The notes: a model not told the origin generated them from the sequence alone. DNA of 41,887 nucleotides from Bacteroidaceae bacterium (GCA_017617575.1 JAFZVY010000161.1:1-41887); one strand, 5' to 3'. Shown: positions 1 through 9,020, counted from the stretch's first letter. Program-made: numbers and translations.

Positions 1-10
1 AGAACAAATT

Positions 11-2830
11 ATGAATACATCTCTTAAACCTTTTCAGAAAAAAAGTGTTACCGATTTACTTTGTAATGCTGCCATCGCTCAAATGAACTTGCGGAGTTAT
101 GGGCAGAAACAGATAATCTCATTTACCGCTCCTACTGGTGCTGGTAAAACCATTATGATGGCAAGCTTTATAGAGTCTATGTTTTGTGGTGATGAAGATG
201 GTCTGGTGAATGCTATGCCAGATAGTATCTTCATTTGGTTAAGTGATGACCCACAATTAAATGAGCAGAGTAAACAGAAACTTATTAAGTATTGCGATAA
301 GTTGGTAATTACGCAGTTCAAAGAACTTAATGAAGGCTTCCGTGGTGAGTGCCTTGAGCCACATTGTGTGTATTTTCTCAATACTCAGAAACTTGGTAAG
401 AGTAGTAAAATGGTTAGCACGGGGGACGAACGTGCCTATACGATATGGCAAACATTACAGAATACCATAGAGAAATACAGGAATAATCTTATATTGATAA
501 TTGACGAGGCGCACAGAGGTGCAAAAGTTAACCAGACAACCATAATGCAGAAATTTGTCAATGGTAGCCCCGATGATGGTCTTGAAGCATTGCCGCTAAT
601 TATAGGTATGAGTGCTACGTCTGAACGTTTCAATACATTGGCAGGTGCAAGTGCGTCTGCAGTCCAAAAGGTTATTGTGCCACCAAAGGATGTTCGTGAA
701 TCTGGTCTTTTGAAAGATACGATAGAAATACATTATCCAGAACCAAGTGTTATCAATAAAAATATTGCCGTGCTACAGGCTGCTGCTGACGAATGGAAAG
801 ACAAGTGCCTGCATTGGTATAACTATACAGAGAAGCAACATTATCAAAATGTATGCCCAATCTTTGTGGTACAGGTGGAGTCTGCTGCTGGAGGCAAAGT
901 GTCTTCGACAGATCTGGATGAATGTCTGAAAGAAATAGAAAGGCGTACAGGCGAAGTGTTTCAGCCTGGAGAGGTGATACATGCTTTTGGCGAAAAGGCG
1001 ACTATTAATATAAATGGTTTGGATGTTCCATATTGTGAACCGTCAGCCATCAATGATGACCGCAGGATTAGGGTTGTTCTGTTTAAGGAGGCACTCTCTA
1101 CAGGTTGGGATTGTCCTCGTGCAGAGTGCATGATGTCTTATCGTCATTATGGTGATGAGACATATATTGCTCAGTTGCTTGGTAGAATGATTCGTACACC
1201 TCAGAAAATGCGTATTATGGTGGATGAGTCTCTCAATTATGTGCACCTTTATTTGCCTTATTTCGATAAGGATACAGTGGAAAAGGTTGTAAAGAAACTT
1301 AATGATGAAGAAGGTGGTGCATTACCTACTGATGTTCAGACAGTACAGGGTGGTAATAAGAAAACGGTTGTGATGACTACAAAACGCCCTGTTATTCAAC
1401 AGACACCATTGGCTTCAGTAGTAAATGCTACTACGGGAGCTATCACACAACCTGTAAATACAAGTCAAGAATCAACAGCTACTGTTTATGGAGGAAGTCA
1501 AGGGAATGGTACACAAGGTGGTAATGCAGCTGCTACATCTGCTGGTGTTTCTACAGGAAGTAATTCTGTCCATACAGTTACGCCTCAAAGTGATACAACT
1601 TCGGCTTTACAAACAAAACCTGAGGAGGAAGTCGTTGTGACATCCTCAGTTGTCACTGACCCATACGAGCAGGTAAAAGATGCAATCAATAAAGCAGGGA
1701 TTCTCACTTACATAGTAAAAAAGGCAGTAGAAACAAAAAACTTTGTAAGGGCATTATTTGATATGGCTCGCTTAGCCGTCAACTCGGGCATGGATCCTTC
1801 TCATAAAGCTGTTGAAAATGTGAAGGATGCTATTGCTGACAAGATACATCAGTATATAGTCAAATTGAAGTCGGATAATAGATATGATGAGTTGATTGGC
1901 AAGGCATTGGAATTTCAATTGAATACATTAAGTGTTGAACTTTATAAAAGTGGGAATGCCACTTATGAAATTCAGCAAGGACCTGATTTGTACTCTGTGA
2001 CAGACGCTGGTTTGTCTCACCAGTATGATCAAGCAGATACTCTGCTATGTGGTGAAGGTATAGGTATATGGTATGATGACAAGTATTGCATGGACGAGAA
2101 TGAGAATGCTTATATGTATGATGTCATTCTTTATGCAGCAGACAATCATCAGCGTGACTTGTTAATGGCATATGCAAAAGATGAATTCTTCAGACTTGCA
2201 GATTTGTATAGATCAAAAACTAATAATATAGAAGAACGTTATCGTTTGAAATATAACGATTTGGTTTTTCGTAGTGGTACAAAAGAGGCTGTCTTGTTCC
2301 ATCTCCCAGATACTATCAATGTGGATCTTGACAATGAAGGTGAAGTATGTACTGACCACTTGTTCGTAAATTCTGAGGGTACGGCTCGTTTTCATTTGAA
2401 AGGATGGGAGCCTATCACTCTTGCAGAAGAACGCAAGCATCCTAATTATGTCTGCTGGCTGCGTAATCAAGATCGTAAGCCATGGGCTGTGTGTATTCCA
2501 TACGAATATGGAAATGAGATACACCGTATGTACCCAGATTTCCTCATTGTAAGAAAGGATGGAAATGGTGGGTATGAATACTCGTTGCTTGAACCTCATC
2601 GAGATGACAAGAAGGATAACCTTGCAAAGGCAAAAGGATTGGTTAAGTATGCAGAAAGGTGTGATAAGGTAGCCAGAATCCAAATGCTTCGTTTGGTTCA
2701 TTCTGTTTCCGGTGACAGGATGTTGAGATTAGACTTTACAAAATTAGCTGTACGTGATGGAGTTAAAAAATGCGTTACAGAAGCTGATTTCGATATTGTG
2801 TTCAATAAAGAGGGATACTATGAACAATAG
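11..2830 (+). CDS. Type III restriction (Res)-like DEAD/DEAH helicase with C-terminal nuclease-like domain
   Basis: 939 residues. Superfamily 2 helicase motifs are visible in order: Walker A APTGAGKT (about 40-47), DEAH box (165-168), SAT (201-203), a STGWDCPRAE segment (363-372) typical of type III Res subunits, and QLLGRMIRTP (388-397) as motif VI. A Thr/Ser/Gln-rich low-complexity linker follows (about 450-555). Near the C terminus YPDFLIV (841-847) followed by LLEPH (859-863) resembles a PD-(D/E)xK nuclease core, with His where Lys is usual. The family unwinds or translocates along DNA with ATP and cleaves it in defence systems. No methyltransferase (Mod) gene follows within the window; upstream lies outside it. 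The next gene is a broken DUF1016 nuclease, which fits a decaying defence island. The start ATG lies 10 bases from the window edge, so operon context is unknown. The helicase call is firm; restriction activity is inferred. Confidence 0.85.
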   Translation: MNTSLKPFQKKSVTDLLCNAAIAQMNLRSYGQKQIISFTAPTGAGKTIMMASFIESMFCGDEDGLVNAMPDSIFIWLSDDPQLNEQSKQKLIKYCDKLVITQFKELNEGFRGECLEPHCVYFLNTQKLGKSSKMVSTGDERAYTIWQTLQNTIEKYRNNLILIIDEAHRGAKVNQTTIMQKFVNGSPDDGLEALPLIIGMSATSERFNTLAGASASAVQKVIVPPKDVRESGLLKDTIEIHYPEPSVINKNIAVLQAAADEWKDKCLHWYNYTEKQHYQNVCPIFVVQVESAAGGKVSSTDLDECLKEIERRTGEVFQPGEVIHAFGEKATININGLDVPYCEPSAINDDRRIRVVLFKEALSTGWDCPRAECMMSYRHYGDETYIAQLLGRMIRTPQKMRIMVDESLNYVHLYLPYFDKDTVEKVVKKLNDEEGGALPTDVQTVQGGNKKTVVMTTKRPVIQQTPLASVVNATTGAITQPVNTSQESTATVYGGSQGNGTQGGNAAATSAGVSTGSNSVHTVTPQSDTTSALQTKPEEEVVVTSSVVTDPYEQVKDAINKAGILTYIVKKAVETKNFVRALFDMARLAVNSGMDPSHKAVENVKDAIADKIHQYIVKLKSDNRYDELIGKALEFQLNTLSVELYKSGNATYEIQQGPDLYSVTDAGLSHQYDQADTLLCGEGIGIWYDDKYCMDENENAYMYDVILYAADNHQRDLLMAYAKDEFFRLADLYRSKTNNIEERYRLKYNDLVFRSGTKEAVLFHLPDTINVDLDNEGEVCTDHLFVNSEGTARFHLKGWEPITLAEERKHPNYVCWLRNQDRKPWAVCIPYEYGNEIHRMYPDFLIVRKDGNGGYEYSLLEPHRDDKKDNLAKAKGLVKYAERCDKVARIQMLRLVHSVSGDRMLRLDFTKLAVRDGVKKCVTEADFDIVFNKEGYYEQ

Positions 2831-2925
2831 CCAAATGAATGACAGTATTCCTAATAATATTGTTTATTAAAGTTTTGGCTCTTACAAAATTAAGCCGTAC
2901 CTATTGCATCAATAGGACTTCCGCA

Positions 2926-3157
2926 ATGGGTGCAGTAGTCGGAAAATTGATGACTGACCTCCGCCAAATAATTGACGAGGCGCGAATCCATGTGGCATCT
3001 ACAGCCAACTATGAGCTTACCATGATGTACTGGCATATTGGCGAGCGAATCAACCGTGACGTGCTTGGAAATGAACGAGCTTGCATACGGAAAGCAGATT
3101 GTCGCGACAGTGTCACGACAATTACAAACATGGTATGGTGGCAAGGGTTTTGATTAA
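2926..3157 (+). pseudogene. Truncated, frameshifted DUF1016 (YhcG-like PDDEXK nuclease) N-terminal remnant
   Basis: From the ATG at 2926 the frame reads LMTDLRQIIDEAR, then YELTMMYWHIGERINRDVLGNERA, which matches the start of DUF1016 N-terminal domains. At about 3083 the frame slips by one base. Reading on from 3084 (GCA TAC GGA) gives AYGKQIVATVSRQL and then QTWYGGKGFD before TAA at 3155-3157, the expected continuation (YGKQIVATVSRQL..YGKGF). The family is normally about 350 residues, so the rest, including the catalytic domain, is missing. The 36-bp palindromic repeat begins at 3158, one base after the TAA, so the repeat may mark the deletion junction. A short frame overlapping the helicase stop (ATG at 2819) reads only 16 codons before a stop and could be the relic of another operon gene. 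DUF1016 proteins often sit beside restriction-modification genes. Confidence 0.8.
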
Positions 3158-3193
3158 TTACTTCCCTTTGGTCAGTGAGACCGCTTCGCTCAG
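3158..3193 (-). repeat. 36-bp palindromic repeat A, copy 1
   Basis: Inverted copy of the dispersed element with core GCGGTC-TCACT-GACCGC. Here the right half reads GACCAAAGGG, so part of the stem is lost. Other copies are at 4396-4431, 8967-9002, 13024-13059 and 31247-31282. It abuts the truncated DUF1016 gene. Confidence 0.85.
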
Positions 3194-3327
3194 TTTTTAA
3201 TTTTTAAATTTTAATTTTTAATTCAGAATGCCTCTGTGCTCTCTGTGTTTTCAACAAAACTACCTGCCTTCCCCTACAAAATAAGTATGTTGTGAGGTTG
3301 AAAATAAAAAAAGTAAAAAAATAATTA

Positions 3328-3354
3328 TTGTTTCGTGATAATTTTGTATTTTTG
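3328..3354 (+). promoter_or_regulatory. Bacteroidetes-type promoter of dapA
   Basis: TATTTTTG at 3347-3354 fits the -7 consensus TAnnTTTG, with TTG at 3328-3330 as a weak -33 box. The -7 lies inside an in-frame 5' extension of dapA (possible ATG at 3335), which supports the downstream start at 3389. Confidence 0.6.
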
Positions 3355-3388
3355 CACCATTATTCAGAAAACAACACAGATAAATAAT

Positions 3389-4285
3389 ATGTCACGAAAC
3401 AAATTCACGGGCTTGGGCGTTGCGCTCATCACTCCTTTCACGAGCGAGGGCGCAGTTGACTATACAGCTCTTCGCCGCCTTCTGGATTACCAGATTTCTA
3501 ACGGAATAGACTTCCTTTGCATCCTTGCTACGACAGGTGAAACCCCTTGTCTCAACGCTGAGGAAAAACAGAACATCATCGACATCGTCAAGGAGAAGGT
3601 GCAGGGAAGAAACATACCTATCCTCATGGGTATGGGAGGCAATAACACGGCAGCGGTCATTGAGACCATAAAGAATACGGACTTCAAGGGTGTTGATGGC
3701 ATACTCAGCGTCTGTCCTTACTACAACAAGCCATCACAGGAGGGTCTCTACCAGCATTTCAAGGCTATTGCCGAGGCAAGCCCTGTTCCTGTAGTCCTCT
3801 ACAACGTCCCTGGACGTGTGGGTGTGAACATGACAGCGGAGACTACGCTACGTCTTGCACGTGACTGTGAGAACATCGTTGCCGTCAAGGAGGCAAGCGG
3901 TAACTTCACGCAGATTGACGACATCATCAAGAACAAGCCTGCTGACTTCGACGTCATATCTGGTGACGACGGCATCACTTTCCCGCTCATCACCCTCGGC
4001 GCTGCAGGTGTCATCTCCGTCATCGGAAACGCGCTCCCTAAGGAGTTCAGCCGCATGGTTCGCCTCGCTCTCAACGGCGACTACCAGAACGCTCTTACCA
4101 TCCATCACAAGTTCACGGAACTGTTCAAGCTGTTGTTCGTGGATGGTAACCCTGCAGGAGTAAAGGCTATGCTCAGCAGCATGGGACTTATCGAAAACGA
4201 ACTTCGCCTTCCTCTCGTACCTGCCCGCATCACTACGATGGGCGAGATTGGTGCTATTGTGAAGGAACTTAATATTAAGTGTTAG
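3389..4285 (+). CDS. dapA: 4-hydroxy-tetrahydrodipicolinate synthase
   Basis: 298 residues, the usual size. It condenses pyruvate with aspartate semialdehyde in the cytosol, the first committed step of lysine and diaminopimelate synthesis. The TIM-barrel family motifs are present: TTGE (48-51) at the pyruvate carboxylate pocket, Tyr138 in YNVPGR and the Schiff-base Lys167 in VKEASGN. The start at 3389 (MSRNKF) is preferred over 3335 because a promoter -7 box lies between them and the extra 18 residues do not resemble the family. It stands alone here; lysC and lysA of the same pathway are about 29 kb away on the other strand. A repeat-filled gap follows. Confidence 0.95.
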   Translation: MSRNKFTGLGVALITPFTSEGAVDYTALRRLLDYQISNGIDFLCILATTGETPCLNAEEKQNIIDIVKEKVQGRNIPILMGMGGNNTAAVIETIKNTDFKGVDGILSVCPYYNKPSQEGLYQHFKAIAEASPVPVVLYNVPGRVGVNMTAETTLRLARDCENIVAVKEASGNFTQIDDIIKNKPADFDVISGDDGITFPLITLGAAGVISVIGNALPKEFSRMVRLALNGDYQNALTIHHKFTELFKLLFVDGNPAGVKAMLSSMGLIENELRLPLVPARITTMGEIGAIVKELNIKC

Positions 4286-4320
4286 TTTCGCAAGGACTAA
4301 TGACTATTCGTGTGTTTTAG

Positions 4321-4534
4321 AAACGAAAATTTAGAAAATTAAAGAAAATTTTTGGCTTCATTTTTCTATTCATGCGCCACAGGCGCCAATTAGAACTAAG
4401 CGAAGCGGTCTCACTGACCGAAGGGAAGTAAAACATAGGAAAACAAAGAAAACATTTATTTAAACTCTGAGTCCTCTGTGCTCTCTGTGTTTAGAGAAGA
4501 ATTAAATTTTCTTTAATTTTCTAAATTTTCGTTT
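4321..4534. repeat. MITE-like element 1 with 31-bp perfect terminal inverted repeats
   Basis: The left arm 4321-4351 (AAACGAAAATTTAGAAAATT then AAAGAAAATTT) is the exact reverse complement of 4504-4534. Related copies lie at 37315-37427 (30-bp perfect arms, different interior) and 11680-11786 (right arm shortened). No transposase lies inside and no target-site duplication was evident. Confidence 0.75.
4396..4431 (+). repeat. 36-bp palindromic repeat A, copy 2
   Basis: CTAAGCGAAGCGGTCTCACT continuing GACCGAAGGGAAGTAA. The stem GCGGTC/GACCGA differs by one base from the fully paired copy at 31247-31282. It lies inside MITE-like element 1. Confidence 0.85.
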
Positions 4535-4599
4535 TCTATACCACTCCACGAAGTTAACTTCCATTAACTTCCGAAACTTGTTAGAATGAAAATATTTTA

Positions 4600-7263
4600 A
4601 TGGCCACTAAACAGACAACAAAGAAATCAACTCAGAGCAAAGGTAAACTGAAACCGGAAGCCGATGACGGATCTTCGGCTTTGAATGCGTATGAGGGTGT
4701 CGGAAAGCAAAGTCTATCCTTTTTTGGTATAGGCTTTGCTCTCGTGTTATTTGCCATCTTCATGCTCATAGCGTTCATATCCTATTTGTTTACCGGTGAC
4801 GTGGATTACTCATTGCTTGACGGCAATGGGGAGTACGACAGTCACGACATAAGGAACATTTGTGGTTCACTGGGTGCAAACACTGCATTCTTCTTCCTCA
4901 ACAACTGCTTCGGTCTTGCTTCGTTCATCATCCCTCCTTTCTTCATCCTCGTGGGATTCAGGTTGATGAACGTGTACAAGATTAAGCTGGTCAAGAAGTT
5001 TGTGGTGTCGGCTTTGTTCATGCTGTGGCTCAGCGTGTGCCTCGCTTTCGTGGGCACGTACATCCCATACCTTGACCGTTCATTCCTCAAGCTTGGAGGT
5101 ATGCACGGCATCCTTGTCATCGACTATCTCACGGGCTACGTGGGAGTGCCTGGCATCATCTGCACGCTTGCGCTCTTCGCGGTGTTCTTCCTCGTCTATA
5201 TCAGTACGAAGACGGTGGAGGTCATCCGTGGCATGCTCCGTCTCTCGTTCCTCAATAAGCTGAAGGAGAAGAGACGTCTCAAGGCAGAGGCGGCAGCTGC
5301 CGCAGCCGCTCTTGCAGCCGAGGCAGCCGCCGCTAACAATGCGGACGCTGCTGACATTGCCGAGGGCGATGCCGAGGATGACGGCGATGCGTCAGAGGAC
5401 GAGGCAGAGGATATGGAGGAAGAAGAAGAGGGCGACGGCGAGGACGTTGCCGAGACAGAGGACGACGACAATGATGACGTTGTGGAGGACGAGGCAGAGC
5501 CTACTCCTTCAAACACCATATCACTTGACGATACGGACAGCGAGCAGGCCATTGCCGATGCGCTTTCCGCATTGAACGCACAGGGTCTTGCCGGTTCGCA
5601 GCACGACGACGAGCTTGAGGTGACCATCGCTCCTAATCCTGAGACCGTAAGGGTGGGGGAGGAGAACGAGGGGCTTGACCTCGACGTGACCGTGGCTGAG
5701 ACGGAGCTTGGAACGGGTGAGATAGTACGCGACATCGACCCTACCGCTCCTTACGACCCACACAAGGACTTGGAGACTTACAAGTACCCAACGCTTGACC
5801 TCCTTGCAAGCAACGGCGACAGTTCGCTTCCTTCCATCGACATGGCAGAGCAGAACGCCAACAAGCTGCGCATCCAGCAGGTGCTCAGAAACTTCGGCGT
5901 GGAGATTTCGAGCATCAAGGCTACGATAGGTCCTACAATCACCCTCTATGAGATAGTGCCAGCCGAGGGTACTCGTATCAGCAAGATACGTAACCTTGAG
6001 GACGACATCGCCCTCTCGCTTGCAGCCGAGGGTATCCGTATCATCGCACCTATCCCTGGCAAGGGAACCATCGGTATCGAGGTGCCGAACAAGAAGAAGT
6101 GCATCGTGTCAATGGAGAGCGTGCTCAGCAGCCGCACTTACCAGGAGAGCACCATGGAGCTTCCTTGTGCCGTGGGTAAGACCATCTCGAACGAGGTGTT
6201 CATGTTCGACCTTGCCAAGGCTCCTCACCTCCTCGTGGCAGGTGCCACGGGTCAGGGTAAGTCAGTAGGCCTTAACGCAATCGTGACTTCACTTCTCTAC
6301 AAGAAGCATCCATCCGAGCTTAAGATTGTGATGGTTGACCCTAAGAAGGTGGAGTTCAGCATATATTCTCCTATCGAGAATCACTTCCTTGCACGCCTTG
6401 AGGAAGAGGAGGACTGTATCATCACCGACGTGCAGAAGGTGGTGAAGACGCTCAACTCACTCTGCGTGCTCATGGACACTCGCTACGACCTCCTCAAGAA
6501 GGCAGGCGTGCGTAACATCAAGGAGTACAATGCCATGTTCAAGGAGCGCAGGCTCAACCCAGAGCACGGACATGAGTACATGCCTTACATCGTGGTTATC
6601 GTCGATGAGTTCGGTGACCTCATCATGACAGCGGGCAAGGAGGTAGAGCTTCCTATCTGCCGTATTGCACAGCTCGCCCGTGCCGTAGGTATCCACATGA
6701 TTATCGCTACGCAGCGTCCACAGGCAAGCATCATCTCAGGTGCCATCAAGACCAACTTCCCAACGCGTATCGCGTTCAAGGTAAGCTCGATGATGGACTC
6801 ACGCGTCATCCTCGACCGCTCAGGTGCTAACCAGCTCATCGGTAAGGGTGACATGCTCTACCTTGCAGGTGCAGAGCCGGTGCGCGTGCAGTGTGCATTC
6901 GTCGATACTCCTGAGGTGAGCAATATATGTCACTTCATTGCCCGTCAGCAGTCCTACCTCCATCCTATGTATCTCCCAGACGTGCCAGCCGAGGGCGATG
7001 CGGACATGGGAGGCTCAGGCTCGATGGACAGCAAGCATCTCGACCCTCTCTTTGCGGAGGTGGCAGAGTTTGTGGTGAGCACACAGCAGGGCTCAACATC
7101 CATGATTCAGCGTAACTACTCCATCGGCTACAACCGTGCCGGTAAGATTATGGACCAGTTGGAGAAGATGGGTGTCGTGGGCAAGCAGGTAGGCTCAAAG
7201 CCACGTCAGGTTCTCATACAAGACCACTTGACGCTTGAGAGTTTGTTAAATTCAATAGGTTAG
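4600..7263 (+). CDS. ftsK: DNA translocase FtsK/SpoIIIE
   Basis: 887 residues. An ATP-driven septal DNA pump that clears and resolves chromosome termini at division. The N-terminal part (about 40-205) has four hydrophobic membrane segments. An Ala-rich stretch (230-246) and a very acidic Asp/Glu linker (about 250-300) follow. The motor carries Walker A GATGQGKSV (about 548-556) and Walker B VVIVDEFGDL. The C terminus has the winged-helix gamma domain (FVVSTQQGSTSMIQR, then IMDQLEKMGVVG), which in the family recognises oriented KOPS-like sequences. Its stop overlaps a possible GTG of lolA, so the two genes are coupled, the usual Bacteroidetes order. Confidence 0.96.
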   Translation: MATKQTTKKSTQSKGKLKPEADDGSSALNAYEGVGKQSLSFFGIGFALVLFAIFMLIAFISYLFTGDVDYSLLDGNGEYDSHDIRNICGSLGANTAFFFLNNCFGLASFIIPPFFILVGFRLMNVYKIKLVKKFVVSALFMLWLSVCLAFVGTYIPYLDRSFLKLGGMHGILVIDYLTGYVGVPGIICTLALFAVFFLVYISTKTVEVIRGMLRLSFLNKLKEKRRLKAEAAAAAAALAAEAAAANNADAADIAEGDAEDDGDASEDEAEDMEEEEEGDGEDVAETEDDDNDDVVEDEAEPTPSNTISLDDTDSEQAIADALSALNAQGLAGSQHDDELEVTIAPNPETVRVGEENEGLDLDVTVAETELGTGEIVRDIDPTAPYDPHKDLETYKYPTLDLLASNGDSSLPSIDMAEQNANKLRIQQVLRNFGVEISSIKATIGPTITLYEIVPAEGTRISKIRNLEDDIALSLAAEGIRIIAPIPGKGTIGIEVPNKKKCIVSMESVLSSRTYQESTMELPCAVGKTISNEVFMFDLAKAPHLLVAGATGQGKSVGLNAIVTSLLYKKHPSELKIVMVDPKKVEFSIYSPIENHFLARLEEEEDCIITDVQKVVKTLNSLCVLMDTRYDLLKKAGVRNIKEYNAMFKERRLNPEHGHEYMPYIVVIVDEFGDLIMTAGKEVELPICRIAQLARAVGIHMIIATQRPQASIISGAIKTNFPTRIAFKVSSMMDSRVILDRSGANQLIGKGDMLYLAGAEPVRVQCAFVDTPEVSNICHFIARQQSYLHPMYLPDVPAEGDADMGGSGSMDSKHLDPLFAEVAEFVVSTQQGSTSMIQRNYSIGYNRAGKIMDQLEKMGVVGKQVGSKPRQVLIQDHLTLESLLNSIG

Positions 7264-7268
7264 TGCGT

Positions 7269-7874
7269 ATGAAAAAGATAGCATATTTGTTCTTCGTGCT
7301 TCTTGCCTTCCTTGCCGTTACGGACGTGAAGGCACAGGATGCAAAGAAGATACTCGATAAGTCGGCTGCGGCATTCACCAAGGCTGGCAACGTGAAGATT
7401 GGCTTCTCTGCCAATGTGAATGGTAACAATGCAGGTGGCACGATATGTATCTCCGGCAGTAAGTTCCAGTTGAACACGGGCGACATGATTATCTGGTTTG
7501 ACGGTAAGTCGATGTGGAGCTACGCTGTGGTGAACGACGAGGTGAATGTGGCAACTCCGACAGCCAAGGAGGTGGCTCGCATGAATCCTTATTCATTCCT
7601 CACCCTTTATAAGAAAGGTTACACGTGCAGCATGGGCAAGTCAACAGCCACGGAGCATGAGGTGATACTGAAGGGACAGAAGGGTAGTGCCTTCAACACC
7701 GTCACGGTGCGCATCTCGAAGAAGACCAGCCTGCCATCTTACATCAAGACGGAGGCAAAGAGCACAATGGAGATTAAGGTCAACTCCTTCGCTTCAAAGC
7801 AGAGTTTCCCTGCATCTACATTCACGTTCGACAAGAAGAAATATCCGAAAGTCGAGGTCATTGACTTGAGGTAG
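7269..7874 (+). CDS. lolA: LolA-like outer-membrane lipoprotein carrier
   Basis: 201 residues from the ATG at 7269. A GTG at 7263 would add only two residues and overlap the ftsK stop. MKKIAYLFFVLLAFLAVTDVKA is a typical cleavable signal peptide, followed by QDAKKILDKSAAAF, the opening of LolA-family proteins. The rest alternates short beta segments (FQLNTGDMIIWFDGKSMW, then SFLTLYKKGY) as in the open beta-barrel that carries lipoproteins across the periplasm. Co-transcription with ftsK is implied by zero spacing. Sequence similarity within this family is low, so the symbol is given by domain and context rather than by catalytic residues. Confidence 0.85.
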   Translation: MKKIAYLFFVLLAFLAVTDVKAQDAKKILDKSAAAFTKAGNVKIGFSANVNGNNAGGTICISGSKFQLNTGDMIIWFDGKSMWSYAVVNDEVNVATPTAKEVARMNPYSFLTLYKKGYTCSMGKSTATEHEVILKGQKGSAFNTVTVRISKKTSLPSYIKTEAKSTMEIKVNSFASKQSFPASTFTFDKKKYPKVEVIDLR

Positions 7875-7876
7875 GG

Positions 7877-7918
7877 GACAATTGACAATTGATAATTAAT
7901 AATTAACAATTAATAATT
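7877..7918 (+). repeat. 7-bp tandem repeat, 6 copies (RAYAATT)
   Basis: Units GACAATT, GACAATT, GATAATT, AATAATT, AACAATT, AATAATT, starting 2 nt after the lolA stop. It belongs to the 7-bp arrays also seen at 15460, 31281 and 40974. Confidence 0.85.
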
Positions 7919-7920
7919 AA

Positions 7921-8000
7921 CATGCCATCCGGGGCGCTCGTTCCCTTGGTAACTTCTCCCTCCCCATAGAGGGGGAGGGCTGGGGAGAGGGTCTGCTCTT
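7921..8000 (-). repeat. GC-rich hairpin repeat, inverted copy upstream of trxB
   Basis: On the minus strand it reads a CCCTCTCCCC..GGGGAGGGAG hairpin followed by AAGTTACCAAGGG. The same order occurs on the plus strand at about 10720-10753 after the DUF5687 gene (AGGGAGGGGGAGAAGTTACC). No promoter was clear in this gap. Confidence 0.7.
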
Positions 8001-8014
8001 AAACTTAAATTATT

Positions 8015-8947
8015 ATGGAACATATTCGTTGCTTAATCATCGGCTCAGGTCCAGCAGGATATACGGCCGCAATATATGCGAGTAGGGCTAACCTCAAGCC
8101 AGTGTTGTACGAAGGAATACAACCGGGTGGACAGCTTACCATTACAGATGTGATTGAGAACTTCCCTGGCCATCCAGAGGAACTCTCAGGTAGTGACCTT
8201 ATGGACCTTATGCGCGAACAGGTGGACAAGTTCGGCGTGGATGTGCGTCAGCATATCTGCGTGAAGTCAGACCTCTCAAGCGCGCCTTACAAGTTCACGT
8301 TTGATGACGATACGGAGGTCGAGGCTGATTCCGTAATCATCGCAACAGGTGCAAGTGCCAAGTTCCTCGGTCTCTCTGACGAGAAGAAGTACATGGGACA
8401 GGGCGTGAGCGCATGTGCCACTTGTGACGGCTTCTTCTACCGCAAGAAGGTGGTAGCCGTTGTCGGCGGTGGCGATACTGCGTGTGGCGAGGCACTTTAT
8501 CTTGCAAGCCTCGCAAGCAAGGTTTACATCATCGTGCGCAAGCCATACCTACGTGCAAGTAAGATTCTTCAGGACAGAGTCATGAACAATCCTAAGATAG
8601 AGGTTCTCTACGAGACAAACACGGAAGGACTCTACGGAGACGAAGGCGTGGCAGGTGCTCACCTCGTACACCGCAAGGGTGAGGCAGACGAGCGTCACTA
8701 TGACCTCCCTATCGACGGCTTCTTCCTTGCCATCGGCCACAAGCCAAACTCTGATGTCTTCAAGCCTTGGATTGCAACAGACGAGACAGGATACATCATC
8801 ACTGAGGGTGCCACTCCAAAGACCAACATCCCTGGCGTCTTTGCTGCCGGTGACGTTGCCGACCCACTTTACCGCCAGGCCATCGTCGCTGCTGGTAGTG
8901 GATGCAAGGCAGCCATGGAAGCAGAGAAATACTTGGCTGAACATTAA
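8015..8947 (+). CDS. trxB: Thioredoxin-disulfide reductase
   Basis: 310 residues, the normal length of the low-molecular-weight type. It transfers electrons from NADPH through FAD to thioredoxin in the cytosol. An FAD-binding GSGPAG lies at 10-15. The redox pair CATC (Cys134, Cys137) sits within ACATCDGFFYR, the NADPH-binding GGGDTACGEA follows (151-160), and the second FAD motif GVFAAGDVAD is near the C terminus. Placement after ftsK-lolA is common in Bacteroidetes, although here a 140-bp repeat-filled gap separates them. A GC-rich hairpin element begins at the base after the stop codon. Confidence 0.96.
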   Translation: MEHIRCLIIGSGPAGYTAAIYASRANLKPVLYEGIQPGGQLTITDVIENFPGHPEELSGSDLMDLMREQVDKFGVDVRQHICVKSDLSSAPYKFTFDDDTEVEADSVIIATGASAKFLGLSDEKKYMGQGVSACATCDGFFYRKKVVAVVGGGDTACGEALYLASLASKVYIIVRKPYLRASKILQDRVMNNPKIEVLYETNTEGLYGDEGVAGAHLVHRKGEADERHYDLPIDGFFLAIGHKPNSDVFKPWIATDETGYIITEGATPKTNIPGVFAAGDVADPLYRQAIVAAGSGCKAAMEAEKYLAEH

Positions 8948-9020
8948 GGGCCCCCCGACCCCTCAACTTAGCGAAGCGATCTCACTGACCGCAGGGAAGT
9001 AACGGGGCGGCCATCCGGGT
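8948..9020 (+). repeat. Stop-abutting GC-rich hairpin B carrying nested palindrome A (filled copy 1)
   Basis: GGGCCCCCCGACCCC (8948-8962) and CGGGGCGGCCATCCGGGT (9003-9020) are the two halves of element B. Between them lies palindrome A (8967-9002; GCGATC/GACCGC stem). The copy at 32631-32667 has the same halves joined by only CGAA, so this looks like A inserted into the loop of B. It begins directly after the trxB TAA. Confidence 0.85.

Larger units (their letters stand above)
4286..4599. other. Intergenic region dapA-ftsK: MITE-like element plus nested repeats
   Basis: This 314-bp gap is mostly repeat. A 31-bp perfect inverted repeat bounds 4321-4534. Inside it lie a GCGCC-ACAG-GGCGC-like small palindrome (about 4374), palindromic repeat A copy 2 (4396-4431) and a CTCTGTG-rich repeat (about 4463-4492) shared with 3229-3254 and 32682-32743. 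No coding potential or clear promoter for ftsK was recognised. Confidence 0.75.

Noticed and set aside
2819-2869. Small gene overlapping the helicase stop
   Set aside because: Only 16 codons before a stop; noted as a possible relic rather than a gene.
5196-5735. Ser-rich minus-strand frame opposite ftsK
   Set aside because: It is the complement of the acidic Asp/Glu linker codons of FtsK.
7263-7268. GTG start for lolA
   Set aside because: It overlaps the ftsK stop and adds only Met-Arg before a good signal peptide; the ATG at 7269 is simpler.
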